64,000 nt of DNA from Streptomyces sp. Edi4 (GCF_040253615.1 NZ_JBEJGY010000004.1:310001-374000), one strand, 5' to 3'; shown: positions 18,659-27,910, numbered from the stretch's first letter. Notes: generated by a model not told the origin, from the letters alone. Program-made: numbers and translations.

Positions 18659-19573
18659 ATGAGCATCGATGAGTTGGCCCTCGCCTCTACCGAGACCGAG
18701 GCCCGGGCCGCGTTCGTGTCCCGGGCCGGCGGCCCCGAGCTCGACGTGCGCACCCTGCTCGACCGGGCGGCGCGGTCCCTGCCGGGAGTGCTGCACGATG
18801 CGATGGACGCCGGCACGGTGCTGGCCGAGCTCGCCGCGTACGCGGCCCGGCGCCCCGTCCCCGCGGCCTGGGCGCTGGATCTGGCCACGGGCGCGCTGCA
18901 CCGGGCGCCCGGGACGCGAGCGGGCGAGCCGGTGGGGTTCGCGGCGGGCCTCACCTGGGTGGACGCCCTCGAATCGGGCCTTGCGGCGCACTGCGAGGCG
19001 CTGCTCGCCGACCGCTTGGCGTCCCCCCTCACCCGCGTCCCCGCGTTGCGCCTGGCCGGCGTCGCGGAGAACGGCGGCGCACAACGGTCGACCGCGCCCC
19101 TCGTAGCGCTTCCGGGACCCCGCTCCGTTACGGCACCGCACCACACCACACGCGCCGAGGGCGAGTTCGTCGCGCACGACCTGTCGGCCCTGCTGTCGCT
19201 GCCCGCCTGCGCCGTACGGTTCGCACCGGCTCACGCGCCGCACGGGCGCCCGGGCTCACCCCCGTCGTCGGACACCGTCATCGCGACGGGCCCTACCTTG
19301 GCCGCCGCGGCCCATACCGCCACCGAACGCGCCCGGTCCCTCAATGCTGGCCTCTCGTACGGAAGTTGGCGCCACCAGGCGGTCCCCGCCATCACCCGCC
19401 CTCAGGAACAACCCGCCCTCTGCCCACCTCCCCGCCCGCAGTGGACCCACCCTCTGGACGCCCTGCGTTCCCAGGGCCACGCTCCCGCCGCGATCCTCCT
19501 CGACCACGACACGCGCCTCACCGAGGTGCTGCCCTATGTGGTCCGGATCGTGCTCGACCGCGCACCGGCGTAA
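18659..19573 (+). CDS. Unrecognised protein, weak YcaO-like C-terminal features
   Basis: 304 residues from the ATG at 18659; the frame is open further upstream but the preceding 160 bases do not look coding. Segments such as a TLAAAAHTATERARSL helix and a C-terminal HPLDALRSQGH...LPYVVRIVL stretch recall the later part of YcaO/SagD-type cyclodehydratases, where A..A..E-type ATP-site helices and a final VVRV strand occur. The complete YcaO ATP site and proline-rich tail are not visible, so it may be a divergent or decayed relative or an unrelated fold. No RiPP precursor or E1-like partner is seen beside it. Confidence 0.6.
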   Translation: MSIDELALASTETEARAAFVSRAGGPELDVRTLLDRAARSLPGVLHDAMDAGTVLAELAAYAARRPVPAAWALDLATGALHRAPGTRAGEPVGFAAGLTWVDALESGLAAHCEALLADRLASPLTRVPALRLAGVAENGGAQRSTAPLVALPGPRSVTAPHHTTRAEGEFVAHDLSALLSLPACAVRFAPAHAPHGRPGSPPSSDTVIATGPTLAAAAHTATERARSLNAGLSYGSWRHQAVPAITRPQEQPALCPPPRPQWTHPLDALRSQGHAPAAILLDHDTRLTEVLPYVVRIVLDRAPA

Positions 19574-19634
19574 TGCCGGTGCCGCGTCAGGCCGTCCCGC
19601 GTGGGTGCAGATACGTCGGAGTCGGTCTCGGCGT

Positions 19635-19680
<46 letters not shown>

Positions 19681-19727
19681 CATACTCCCTCGCCGGGTGC
19701 GCGGAGGCCGGCCCGGTCCGGGGGAAG

Positions 19728-20228
19728 TCAGGGGGAACGGTGGGACGGCGTCTCGGGCCACAGACGTACCAGGTACTCTTCCGTGCCTTCCATACCTTCC
19801 ATGCCTTCCTGCCGCGACAGCTCGTTCTCCTGGGCGAGCGATGCGGTGGTTCCACGGGTCTCCTCACGCCGGCGATAGAAGACCCGGGCGTGGTGATCGC
19901 CTGTCGGGACCGTGACGCAACGCGCCCCCATCGTCCCCTCGGATATGACGAGTTGGCCGGTGGGCAGCTCCATCCGCAGGTCGCGCCGGCCCTCCCAGCC
20001 TTCCGGCGCGGGTGGTTCCCCCGTCCACGTCTCGATGCGCAGCTTCACTCGGTGGGTCGCCTGGACACAGCAGATCCGCACCTCGTACCCGTTGCCCGCC
20101 GCCACGTCGGCGCGTGCCCGCGCAATCAGGGTGTCGTCGTCATGGGCGTCGCAGTCCGCGTCGAATAGCTCGAACGCGCCGTAGTCGGGGAAGACGAGGG
20201 CTTCGTATTCCGTCAGTTGGTGCGTCAT
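19728..20228 (-). CDS. Hypothetical protein
   Basis: 166 residues, hydrophilic, no signal peptide or membrane segment, family not recognised. The start codon overlaps the stop of the dienelactone-hydrolase-like gene (ATGA at 20225-20228), so the two are probably translated together. The C-terminus has a Met-Glu-Gly repeat (EGMEGMEGTEE) and may be disordered. An acidic N-terminal stretch (FELFDADCDAHDDD) is the other visible feature. Confidence 0.72.
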   Translation of the reverse strand: MTHQLTEYEALVFPDYGAFELFDADCDAHDDDTLIARARADVAAGNGYEVRICCVQATHRVKLRIETWTGEPPAPEGWEGRRDLRMELPTGQLVISEGTMGARCVTVPTGDHHARVFYRRREETRGTTASLAQENELSRQEGMEGMEGTEEYLVRLWPETPSHRSP

Positions 20229-20860
20229 GTCTCTCCATGCCTCTCACCAGTGCCGGTCGGTGCGTTCGTTGTGCCCGACTCCGTGACGCGGTCGAGGAAT
20301 GCGAGTATCCGACGGATGGCCTGCGTCGTGGCCCGCTCGTCGTGGGACGGCAGACCGCTGTCGGAGAACAGGTGCCGGTCACCTGGGTAGAGGAAGAGCT
20401 CGCCATCCGCTGCCGCCCCGACCAGCGCGCGGGCCGCGTCGATGTCGCCCTCCCCCGCGAAGAACGGGTCCGCCTCCATGCCGTGGATCTGGACTGGAAC
20501 GTCCCGGGGCCAGCCGCCACCACCGAACTCCGAGACCGGCACGCATGCCTCGAACAGCACCGCACCCTTCGCGCCGGCGCGAGTCTGGGCCAGCTTCTGC
20601 GCCGGCAGGACACCGAGTGAGAACCCGAGGTGGACGATGTCGCGGGGCAACGACTCGGCCGCGGCGGTCCCTCGCGCGACGATCGTCCCGAACCCGATGC
20701 TCTCGGCGTAGCCGACGCCCTCCTCCAGGCTGTCGAAGACCCGCCCCTCGAACAGGTCCGGGACGTGGACGGTGTGCCCGGCCGCTCGCAACTGCTCAGC
20801 GAACGCGCGGACACCGGTGGTCAACCCGTGCCCATGGTGGAAAACCAGCACCTCAGCCAT
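20225..20860 (-). CDS. Dienelactone hydrolase-family alpha/beta hydrolase
   Basis: 211 residues from the ATG at 20860, which has GGGAG just upstream; an upstream in-frame start would lack this. The N-terminus (AEVLVFHHGHGLTTGV), the nucleophile elbow GFSLG, a VQIHGMEADPFF segment and the late YPGDRHLFSD histidine follow the dienelactone hydrolase pattern. The nucleophile is Ser, whereas classical dienelactone hydrolase uses Cys, so it is a serine esterase-like member. The substrate is unknown. It forms a two-gene operon with the downstream hypothetical gene. Confidence 0.82.
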   Translation of the reverse strand: MAEVLVFHHGHGLTTGVRAFAEQLRAAGHTVHVPDLFEGRVFDSLEEGVGYAESIGFGTIVARGTAAAESLPRDIVHLGFSLGVLPAQKLAQTRAGAKGAVLFEACVPVSEFGGGGWPRDVPVQIHGMEADPFFAGEGDIDAARALVGAAADGELFLYPGDRHLFSDSGLPSHDERATTQAIRRILAFLDRVTESGTTNAPTGTGERHGET

Positions 20861-21016
20861 GTCACTCCCCTCGTGGCGCCGTGCCCGATGACTTCGCAGC
20901 ACGAGTATGACCCCCACCACTGACATCGCCCCCGGCCGCCTCCACGACCGCTGGGGCCACCTACGGCCTCCGTCGCCGGACGTCCTGGACGGCCGTCGGT
21001 ACGCGACGGCGGCGGG

Positions 21017-21496
21017 TCACTCGATCGCGAGGGGCCCTATGCCCAGGTCCTCCCGCATGAGACGACGCATCTTCGCCATGGCCTCGCGCCGTCGCTGTAT
21101 GAGCGGCTGGTCGTCGGCCGAGCCCACGGCCACCCCACGGGCGTACGCGTCACGAAGCGCCCGCAGGCAGTGGAACGCCTCGTTCCCCGCCTGCACGACC
21201 TGCGAGGGGCCCACGAGCCAGAGCCGTTCGCTCGCCGTGTATATCCCCGTGCCACGCACGGCCTCGCGTACCGCCGCGTCCCGTGCGGCCTCGGACCTGT
21301 GGTCTCCAAGGGCGACGGCGCGAATCTCCTCACCGGCGGCCTTGAGGGCGGAAACGTACTCCGTGTAGACCTCGCGCCGCACCTCCAGCACGTGCCTGGC
21401 TTCCTCCCGACGCCAACGGTTGCGGTCGGCGGACAACGTGGCCGCGATGCCGATCACGGCACCGGTGAGCGTGGAGAGCAGGGGCATCCAGTCCAT
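21017..21496 (-). CDS. Small membrane-anchored hypothetical protein
   Basis: 159 residues from the ATG at 21496 (a TTG at 21553 would add 19). One N-terminal hydrophobic segment (MPLLSTLTGAVIGIAATL) is followed by a charged, probably helical cytoplasmic part (RNRWRREEARHVLEVRREVY...). This pattern is common in Streptomyces proteins of unknown function near the membrane. The start is uncertain because no good ribosome-binding site precedes either codon. Confidence 0.7.
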   Translation of the reverse strand: MDWMPLLSTLTGAVIGIAATLSADRNRWRREEARHVLEVRREVYTEYVSALKAAGEEIRAVALGDHRSEAARDAAVREAVRGTGIYTASERLWLVGPSQVVQAGNEAFHCLRALRDAYARGVAVGSADDQPLIQRRREAMAKMRRLMREDLGIGPLAIE

Positions 21497-21730
21497 GCGC
21501 CACAGCTTGGCCAAACCGCGGCGCCGGCACCAGGGGGTTTCGCCATGATCCAAGGAAGGACGGCCACCCGCACATGAGTGGCAGGGAATCGGCCATAAGG
21601 AGGCGAGCGGGTTGATGTGCGCCGGATGCCGTTATCCGAGGGGAGCGCGGGGCACCCATGCAGTGCCCTGGTCCGGCCGCGGCTGCGGACGGGCCGTATC
21701 CGTGGATGAAAGACGAAGGAGTGCTCTCGG

Positions 21731-22147
21731 ATGACGAAGGCACGCGAGATCATGACAGCGGGTGCCCAGTGCGTCGGCGCCCAGGAAACCGTGCTCGACG
21801 CCGCGAAGAAGATGACCGAGCTGGGGGTCGGCGCGCTGCCGATCTGCGGTACGGATGAACGGCTCAAGGGCATGCTCACCGACCGGGACATCGTGGTGAA
21901 GGTCCTGGGCGCCGGCAAGGACCCGGCCTCGGTCAAGGCCGGCGACCTCGCTCAGGGAGAGGCCGTCACCATCGGCGCCGACGACGACGCCGACGAGATC
22001 CTGCGCACCATGAGTGAGCACAAGGTCCGCCGGCTGCCCGTCATCGACGGCCACACCCTGGTGGGCATCGTCGCCCAGGCGGACGTCGCACGCGCCCTGC
22101 GCGACCCGAAGGTCGGCGACCTCCTCGAAGCGCTGTCGACCGACTGA
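21731..22147 (+). CDS. CBS-domain protein, hypoxic response protein-like
   Basis: 138 residues with two CBS repeats. The first begins REIMTAGAQCVGAQETVLDAA and ends with LTDRDIVVKVL; the second runs from AVTIGADDDADEIL to LVGIVAQADVARAL. GGAG lies at ribosome-binding distance before the ATG. Stand-alone CBS pairs of this size bind adenine nucleotides and in mycobacteria include hypoxic response protein 1. It is a single-gene unit. Confidence 0.9.
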   Translation: MTKAREIMTAGAQCVGAQETVLDAAKKMTELGVGALPICGTDERLKGMLTDRDIVVKVLGAGKDPASVKAGDLAQGEAVTIGADDDADEILRTMSEHKVRRLPVIDGHTLVGIVAQADVARALRDPKVGDLLEALSTD

Positions 22148-22172
22148 CCGCCGCCCGCACCAGGAGCCAAGG

Positions 22173-22231
22173 CCCGGATGCCCCGTCTGCGCGGCGCGGC
22201 GCGGCGGGCGGCCGGGCCCGCGCCATCCGGG
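22173..22231 (+). terminator. Possible hairpin terminator after the CBS gene
   Basis: An inverted repeat with outer arms CCCGGATG (22173-22180) and CATCCGGG (22224-22231) encloses a very GC-rich segment with further partial pairing, 25 bases after the stop. There is no T-run, which is usual in this kind of genome. Confidence 0.45.
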
Positions 22232-22300
22232 ACAGAACGCGCCCTCGGCAGGGCAAAGCGCGTCTCGTCAGTCCCGGACACCGTGCCCTAAAGTCGCTCC

Positions 22301-22900
22301 ATGCGACGAAGGTTTGGGCTGGCGATCGCCGGCGCTGCGGCGCTGGCCTGGGGCGAGTGGGTCAATTGGTGCTGGTCCCGGGCTCTTGTGGGAAGCGGCA
22401 CGGGCGCGTCCGAAGCGGTGGTCGTGCTGGGATTTCGAAATCCGCAGCCGACGGCGAACTTCATCAACCGCTGGCGCGTACGCGCGGGAATCCGCTCCGT
22501 GGCCACTGACGGTCCTGGCCCCACGCGCGTGATCTTCAGCGGTGGCGTCACCGGCACAGGGGCCCCGGAGGCCCAGTTGATGGCCGACTACGCGAAGTCG
22601 GCGCTCAGCTACGACGGCGCCGTACTGCTCGAGGACCGCAGCACCACGACATGGGAGAACATCACCAACGTCATTCCGCTCCTGGAGGACGTCGACCGCA
22701 TCAAATTCGCCTCGCAGCCGGCGCACGCCCTCAAGGCCCGTGCGTACTTGCGGCGCCAACGACCCGATCTGGCCGAGAGAGTGGTGCGGGCCGATGATTA
22801 CCGCCCCGGCGAATGGATGATCGGCAAACCCCTGCTCGCTCTCCATGGTCTGTGGTCCCTGCGCGGCCTCGGACCCGAGGAACGGAAGGCCGCGCCGTAA
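22301..22900 (+). CDS. YdcF-like DUF218 domain protein
   Basis: 199 residues. A short hydrophobic N-terminus (RRFGLAIAGAAALAWGEWV) precedes a DUF218 core with EAVVVLGF, RVIFSGGVTG, DYAKSAL and LEDRSTTTWENI, the last being the family's most recognisable motif. Members include E. coli ElyC/SanA/YdcF, linked to envelope functions, but the reaction is not settled. It is convergent with the 23019-24017 gene; the AGCTCAC repeat lies between them. Confidence 0.85.
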   Translation: MRRRFGLAIAGAAALAWGEWVNWCWSRALVGSGTGASEAVVVLGFRNPQPTANFINRWRVRAGIRSVATDGPGPTRVIFSGGVTGTGAPEAQLMADYAKSALSYDGAVLLEDRSTTTWENITNVIPLLEDVDRIKFASQPAHALKARAYLRRQRPDLAERVVRADDYRPGEWMIGKPLLALHGLWSLRGLGPEERKAAP

Positions 22901-22966
22901 GGAACCGCCGGAACGGGGAGGCCGCCTCCCCAAGGCCGCGGCGCCGACCCCGAGCCCCCGTCCCCC

Positions 22967-23022
22967 GGCTCACGGCTCACAGCTCACAGCTCACAGCTCA
23001 CAGCTCACAGCTCACAGCTCAC
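22967..23022. repeat. 7-bp tandem repeat (AGCTCAC), eight copies
   Basis: Two GGCTCAC units followed by six exact AGCTCAC units. The array fills the gap between convergent genes, and its last copy supplies the stop codon (TCA on the + strand, TGA on the - strand) of the gene running from 24017 to 23019. Confidence 0.88.
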
Positions 23023-24017
23023 TGGGCCAGCATGAGCGCGCGCGCCGCTTCGACAGCCATGCCGCGTCGTACGTACTCCTCTGCGAGGTCCATGAACCGG
23101 GGATCGAGATCCATGACATCGCGGAGGCGGGTCAAACCCTCGAAGATCTCCTCCACCAGCCATGCCCCGATCCGGGTGGTCCACAGGGTCGCGAAGTCCC
23201 CCTCACCCCCGTCGAGTCCATCGAGCCCGAGCGCCCCGCACTCCTTCTCGGCCTCCGCCATTCGCTCCCGCGTAACACTCTTCGGCGTCGGCATCAATTC
23301 GCGCACCAACCAGCGGACTTGGAGCCAGTCGGGACGGAATTCCTCGTTTTCGTCAACCTCGTCCCAGCCCACGGTCCACGGGGGCGGCGGCTCGGGCACG
23401 AGGAGCGCGGTGGGCGGCAGCAACGCTTCGAGTGCGGCGCGCGCCGGGACGGGGCCGAGCAGCGGGTCCACAACGCCCGCCGTATACGCGGGCAGTTGTC
23501 GCACGATGTCTGGAAACAGCGGCTCTTCGCCGTCCGGCGCGAGTCGGCCGCGTGCTTCATATCCGGCCCGGCGCAGAGCGAACAACCGCTCGCAGGCCCA
23601 GAGCCTGGCCCCTTCGTTGATGCTTCGGTCCGTGACGAGGTCGAGCAACCCTCGCTCACCATGGGGCACTTCGAGCGTGTAGAGAAGGTAGACCGCGTCA
23701 TGCGAGGCCACATGCGAACGCACGAGACGGACCGCGACGCCGGCCGCCGCGACGGGGTCCGCGAGGCCTCCCCCTTCCACCCGCTCGCGAAGGCTTCTCA
23801 GCAACTTATGCGCGGAGTCGGACAGTTGGCCGCGCTCCCACATCGCCTCGAACCGGGCAACCTGTCCGGCAGGGACTTCCGGCAGGCGCCGCCCCTTTGA
23901 CCGGCTCGTCTCGTACGCCTCGTACAGGTCCCAGAGCTCGTCGGTCCAGCCCGGGCTGCTCGGCGGCAGAGCGGCAAGAACCGCTCTCAGGGAGTCGAGT
24001 TCCCTCTGCTCCGTCAT
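23019..24017 (-). CDS. Hypothetical protein, 332 residues
   Basis: A soluble protein of unrecognised family, from the ATG at 24017 with GGTGA upstream (a GTG at 24029 is possible). It is rich in Leu/Glu/Arg and looks helical, with charged repeats such as WDLYEAYETSRSKGRR and RLWACERLFALRRAGYEA. No catalytic motif is visible. Its TGA stop is formed by the terminal unit of the AGCTCAC array, so array length changes would not alter the protein. Confidence 0.72.
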   Translation of the reverse strand: MTEQRELDSLRAVLAALPPSSPGWTDELWDLYEAYETSRSKGRRLPEVPAGQVARFEAMWERGQLSDSAHKLLRSLRERVEGGGLADPVAAAGVAVRLVRSHVASHDAVYLLYTLEVPHGERGLLDLVTDRSINEGARLWACERLFALRRAGYEARGRLAPDGEEPLFPDIVRQLPAYTAGVVDPLLGPVPARAALEALLPPTALLVPEPPPPWTVGWDEVDENEEFRPDWLQVRWLVRELMPTPKSVTRERMAEAEKECGALGLDGLDGGEGDFATLWTTRIGAWLVEEIFEGLTRLRDVMDLDPRFMDLAEEYVRRGMAVEAARALMLAQ

Positions 24018-24126
24018 CGCGTCACCCACCCGGTGGTCAGGAAACCTCCGACACTCTACGACCGACCCCGATCGTCATGAGCGCCGGGAGCCTTTGGTGC
24101 CGCTCGGTCAGCCGGTCGCCGTCGTG

Positions 24127-24545
24127 TCAGGCGCGTCCCCGCGGCGGCAGGGTGGCTCGTACGACCGTGCCCCCGTACGCGGGGGAGGTCGCCAGGAACG
24201 TGCCGCCGTACGCCTCACACCTCCAGCGCATGCCCCGCATGCCGTACCCACCCGCTTCGGCCCCGGAGACGCGGCTTCGTTCTCACCCTTGACGCCGCCG
24301 GTCACGCGCAGGCCGTTCTCGTCCGCCACCCGTCGGGCCAGCGCCCGGATGGTGGGCGACAGGCCGAGCCCGCGCAGCGTCACCGGATGCAGGGTGGCGA
24401 TGATGCTCCGCAACGCCGTCGCCTGATCATCCAGTTGGCGCATGGCGTCCTGCGCGGCCGACTTCAGGGCATGCGGATCGGACGAGTGCCCTGGGAGCGC
24501 GTAGGCCGCAAACGTCAATGCGCGCCACCCCGCCTCACCTCTTCC
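24127..24545 (-). pseudogene. Sensor histidine kinase remnant (NarX/LiaS type), deleted and frameshifted
   Basis: On the minus strand one frame encodes a dimerisation-domain stretch (ALRSIIATLHPVTLRGLGL, then ALARRVADENGLRV). A second frame downstream encodes the end of the ATPase domain (GYGMRGMRWRCEAYGGTFLA, then AYGGTVVRATLPPRG) with a stop at 24127-24129. In intact kinases these parts are joined by the N-box region (LLLRVAQEALTN-like), which is missing here. This is therefore the decayed 3' half of a two-component kinase with an internal deletion and frame change; no response regulator is adjacent. The upstream limit is approximate. Confidence 0.6.
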
Positions 24546-24654
24546 GTGTGGCGTTGCGGGCCGGGGCCCGGGTAACCCCCAGGAACGGCCCCCATACGCC
24601 GGCCGGCGCCGCCGACACCGCACACCGCACACCGCACACCACGAGGAGACCCGC

Positions 24655-25374
24655 ATGACCATGTCCGACCGTTACCGCACCGCTTGGGACGGGTTCTGGG
24701 CGGAATGCTCGGGCGAACCGGGTGAACCCTTCTGGGACGCGGACCCGGCCCTCAGTGCGCGGCGTGACCTCGACCACCTCGACCCCTACGCCGACCGCTC
24801 ACTCCCGGTCGCAGACCTGGGGTGTGGCAACGGCACCCAGACCCGCTTCCTGGCCACCCGTTTCGCCCGCGCCGTCGGCGTCGACCTCTCCGCGGCCGCC
24901 GTCGCCCACGCCCGCCGCGCCGACCCAGGGGGCATCGCCACGTACGAACAGCTCAACCTCGCCAACCCCGCAGAGGCCGACGACCTGCATGAGCGACTCG
25001 GCGATGCCAACGTCTACATGCGGGCCGTGCTGCACCAGAGCGACCCGGAGGACCGTCCCGCCGTGGCGGCCTCCGTCGCTCAACTGGTCGGCACGCACGG
25101 ACGCGCCCTCGTCCTGGAACCGACCGGGGAGGCCAAGGAGGTCATCGCCACCGTCGCGGCGCGGCCCGGCGGCCCCTCACCCAAACTGCGCCGCGTCAAA
25201 GAACACGACCTGCGCCCAGGTGAGGTGGCCGAGGGTGAAGTCGCCGCCCTGCTGCGCGCGGCCGGTCTCACCGTTCTCGACGAAGGTGCGGCCGCCCTCA
25301 CCATGAGCGAGACCCATCCCGACGGCACCCCGGTGGAACTCCCCGGCCGCTGGTTCGTCGCGGGCCGCCCCTGA
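24655..25374 (+). CDS. SAM-dependent methyltransferase, class I
   Basis: 239 residues, ATG with GAGGAG upstream. Motif I is intact (PVADLGCGNGTQT), followed by an acidic strand end (AVGVDLSAAAVAHARR). A C-terminal domain with GRALVLEPTGEAKEV completes a Rossmann methyltransferase of ordinary length. The substrate is unknown and the neighbours give no clue. On the far side, 25375-25716 holds no convincing gene. Confidence 0.82.
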   Translation: MTMSDRYRTAWDGFWAECSGEPGEPFWDADPALSARRDLDHLDPYADRSLPVADLGCGNGTQTRFLATRFARAVGVDLSAAAVAHARRADPGGIATYEQLNLANPAEADDLHERLGDANVYMRAVLHQSDPEDRPAVAASVAQLVGTHGRALVLEPTGEAKEVIATVAARPGGPSPKLRRVKEHDLRPGEVAEGEVAALLRAAGLTVLDEGAAALTMSETHPDGTPVELPGRWFVAGRP

Positions 25375-25716
25375 CACCACGCCCAGTAGGTGCTGGTCGG
25401 CCTCCCCCGGGCAGCCCATGGCGTGACGGAAGCCGTCCAGGGCGAACCCGAATTCGCCGGTCGCCGTGAGGAACGTGGATCGGTCGATCAGGCTGACCGC
25501 GAGTCTCCGCGTTCCTGCGACCGGGTCGAGACCAGATGCCGGCCCGGATCCGGGGGCCCGTGGGGCCCGTGGGGCGAGGGCGCCCACCTCTTCGCGGAGC
25601 GCATGGCGGCTGATGGGTGCGACACCACTCTGCGGATCGCCGACCGGGCCGGCGGCCGCGCAACGAGGCCGGTCGCGCAACGGAGCCGGCCGCTCGACCT
25701 CAAGTGCGGTTGACGT
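25375..25716. other. Gene-poor stretch with a possible minus-strand remnant
   Basis: No complete gene is supported in these 342 bases. The minus strand can encode a coding-like string (IDRSTFLTATGEFGFALDGF and HAMGCPGEADQHLLG) at about 25385-25500 without a plausible start or family, so it may be the tail of a lost gene. Confidence 0.4.
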
Positions 25717-26230
25717 ATGAGAGTGGCGACCATGACGCGCTTCCCGGGCCTCGTCCACCCCGCCGGAACCGCTCTGGTCAGTGAGTGGCACACCCGCGCT
25801 CCCGAGCGCTCGCGCGCGGCCGCCGACGCGATGATCGACGAGTGGGCCGCAGCGGAGATGCCCTCCGCGCTCCTGGCCCAGCACATATTTCTCTCCACCG
25901 ACGGCACCGGCCTCCTCTTCCACGCCCAGTGGACAAGCGATGAGAACCACCTCACGTGGGCCCGTGCCCGGCGGGCCGGGTTGGTCCAACGCGTCGACAC
26001 CCTCGTGCCCGGCATCGTCCGGCCGGGGCTCAACCGGGCCCGCCCTCCATCGCAGCGTGGTCCACGACGCGGAGCGCGAGCCCGGCGTCTTCGGGCTGTC
26101 CGTGGTGGCGACGGACCGCGCCGACGAGGTGGCCATGGCGGCGCCGGGCCTGCTCGGCGCACACATCCACCTGACTCCGGACGGCCGGCGCGCGTTCGTC
26201 CTCACGGAATGGACCGATGCCGCAGCGTGA
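25717..26230 (+). pseudogene. Antibiotic biosynthesis monooxygenase-like gene, frameshifted
   Basis: From ATG 25717 the first frame encodes two thirds of an ABM/dimeric alpha-beta-barrel-like protein (ALVSEWHTRAPERSRAAADA, HIFLSTDGTGLLFHAQWTSD, LVPGIVRPGLNR). Coding sense then moves to a second frame near 26030-26045 and continues as LHRSVVHDAEREPGVFGLSV and HLTPDGRRAFVLTEWTDAAA to a stop at 26228-26230. The two halves have the tandem-repeat look of a two-domain ABM protein. One small indel explains the break; this could be real decay or a sequencing error. Confidence 0.6.
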
Positions 26231-26502
26231 GAGGCGGCCCCCAACCATGCCGGTGGGTCGCGGTAATACACCCTGCACCACTCGTTCTTGAATGACCGCA
26301 GCCACCACGCTCTCCCCTCGGAAGCCCGGCCCACCGGGGACTGACGAAGGCCCGCCTTCTCGGAGTGGCCGTCGCGCGGGTGCGGGCAGCCAGCCGGTAC
26401 TGGAACTCGCGAGTGGACGCCAAACACCCTTGCCTTAAAGGCAGTTGGGCGCCAAAAAAGGGGGACCGCCCGTCCCCTCGGCCCACCTGGTCGCACCCGA
26501 CC

Positions 26503-27057
26503 TCAGGCCGGCCTCGGCCGCCCGGACCGGGACCACAGGCCCATCCACTGCGCGGCCCCCCACTCCTCGAACCGTCGCACCTCGACGAACCCCAGCCGGT
26601 CCGCGAGGCGCATCGCGCGGTTGTTGGCGGTCTGGGTGCGGAGGGCCACCGGTTCGCCCGGGCGCTCGTAGGCGAACCAGTCGAGTACCGCCGCGCACGC
26701 CTCGGTGGCGTACCCGCGCCCCCACGCCTCCGGCAGGAACATGTAGCCGAGCTCGGTCTCCCCCACGTCCGGACCCACGCACCCGGGCTGCTCGGACGCG
26801 CGCCGATCGAGTGTGACCATGCCGATCATCTCGCCGTCGAGCGCGGCCACGAAAAGACCCGGGCGCCTCAGGGGTATGTCCGGCATCGCGCGCTCCAACT
26901 CCTCGCGCGGGCGAGGGCCACCCACGTAGACGCCCACCTCGGGTGAGGCGAACAGCTCGATGGACGCCGCGCGGTCCCGAGCCTCCGGTGTGCGGAGCAC
27001 GAGGCGGGCGGTCCGGATCGGGGACGACAACCAAGTGGTGGATCCCGGTTCAGTCAT
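26503..27057 (-). CDS. GNAT N-acetyltransferase, RimJ/RimL type
   Basis: 184 residues from the ATG at 27057. It opens with TARLVLRTPEARDRAA, and the acetyl-CoA site is ELGYMFLPEAWGRGYATEA, followed by NNRAMRLADRLGF, all characteristic of the RimJ/RimL group that acetylates protein N-termini or small molecules. The final segment (EEWGAAQWMGLWSRSGR) is normal for the group. It is divergent from the SMI1/KNR4 gene 115 bases away. Confidence 0.88.
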   Translation of the reverse strand: MTEPGSTTWLSSPIRTARLVLRTPEARDRAASIELFASPEVGVYVGGPRPREELERAMPDIPLRRPGLFVAALDGEMIGMVTLDRRASEQPGCVGPDVGETELGYMFLPEAWGRGYATEACAAVLDWFAYERPGEPVALRTQTANNRAMRLADRLGFVEVRRFEEWGAAQWMGLWSRSGRPRPA

Positions 27058-27172
27058 GCCCGGCAAGCTATCGCACGGCCGCCCGGCGCAGCCGACGAGA
27101 GCTCCGCAGGCCCACCTCGTTCCGAGCCCCACGCCGGAGCTCATTGTCAGTGGGGGCGGTTACCTTCGGCTC

Positions 27173-27811
27173 ATGGCACATACAGACCTTGACGCGTTCC
27201 GTCGTGAGTGGTCGCGGCTCGAATCGTGGCTCCGGGTGAACTCGCCCGCCGATCAGGCCCTCCTGCGTGGCTCCGCGCGGCCTGCGCGGATGGTCGAGAT
27301 AGAGGCTCGGCTCGGGTTTCCGCTGCATCCCGAGCTCAAGGCGCTGCTGGAACAGCACGACGGGGCCGGCGAACCCGCCGTCGTCCCCGGCTCGCGCGAA
27401 TTTTTGCCCGCCGGCGCGTTTCTTCCCTTGGGCCACCGGCTCTGCGGGGTGGACGACATGGCGACGGCTTACGACGACCTCGTGGACGTCGGCAAGGACA
27501 ACATCGAAGCCGACCTCTGGCCTGAGGACGCGTTGGCCGTCAACCTGCACCGCTGCGTGCCGTTCGCGCTGCCGAACGACGGCGGTGTCGCCTTCGTCGA
27601 CCACCGGCCCGGTCCCACTTACGGTTACGTGTACGAGATGGGCATCGGATCCGGGGATCTGGACGGCACCCTGTGGGCGACCAGCCTGACCGAGCTCTTC
27701 CGCTCGTTGGCCGACGCTTTGGAGACGGGCGGTTCCTTCCTGTACTACTGGCCCGCCCCTTACGAGGACGCGACGAACCACCGCTGCCTCGAATGGGCCA
27801 TACGGACCTGA
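27173..27811 (+). CDS. SMI1/KNR4-family protein
   Basis: 212 residues with the SUKH-fold signature: RMVEIEARLGFPLHPELKAL, LLEQHDGAG, FLPLGHRLCGVDDMATAYDD and a VPFALPNDGGVAFVDHRPGP segment, ending with a Glu/Asp-rich WPAPYEDATNH. In bacteria this fold is common among immunity proteins of polymorphic toxins, but many actinobacterial members stand alone, as here. No toxin is adjacent. Confidence 0.85.
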   Translation: MAHTDLDAFRREWSRLESWLRVNSPADQALLRGSARPARMVEIEARLGFPLHPELKALLEQHDGAGEPAVVPGSREFLPAGAFLPLGHRLCGVDDMATAYDDLVDVGKDNIEADLWPEDALAVNLHRCVPFALPNDGGVAFVDHRPGPTYGYVYEMGIGSGDLDGTLWATSLTELFRSLADALETGGSFLYYWPAPYEDATNHRCLEWAIRT

Positions 27812-27910
27812 GCCCGTACTGACCTCGCGCCGCCGGTAACCCGGGCGCGGCGCGGCCGCCGTGCAGCGCCGTGAGGCCGCCGCCAGGTGGCGGCCCCACA
27901 GGATGCCGGT

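Noticed and set aside
22967..23022. Short regular repeats considered as a CRISPR array
   Set aside because: The units are 7 bp and contiguous with no spacers, and no cas genes are present.
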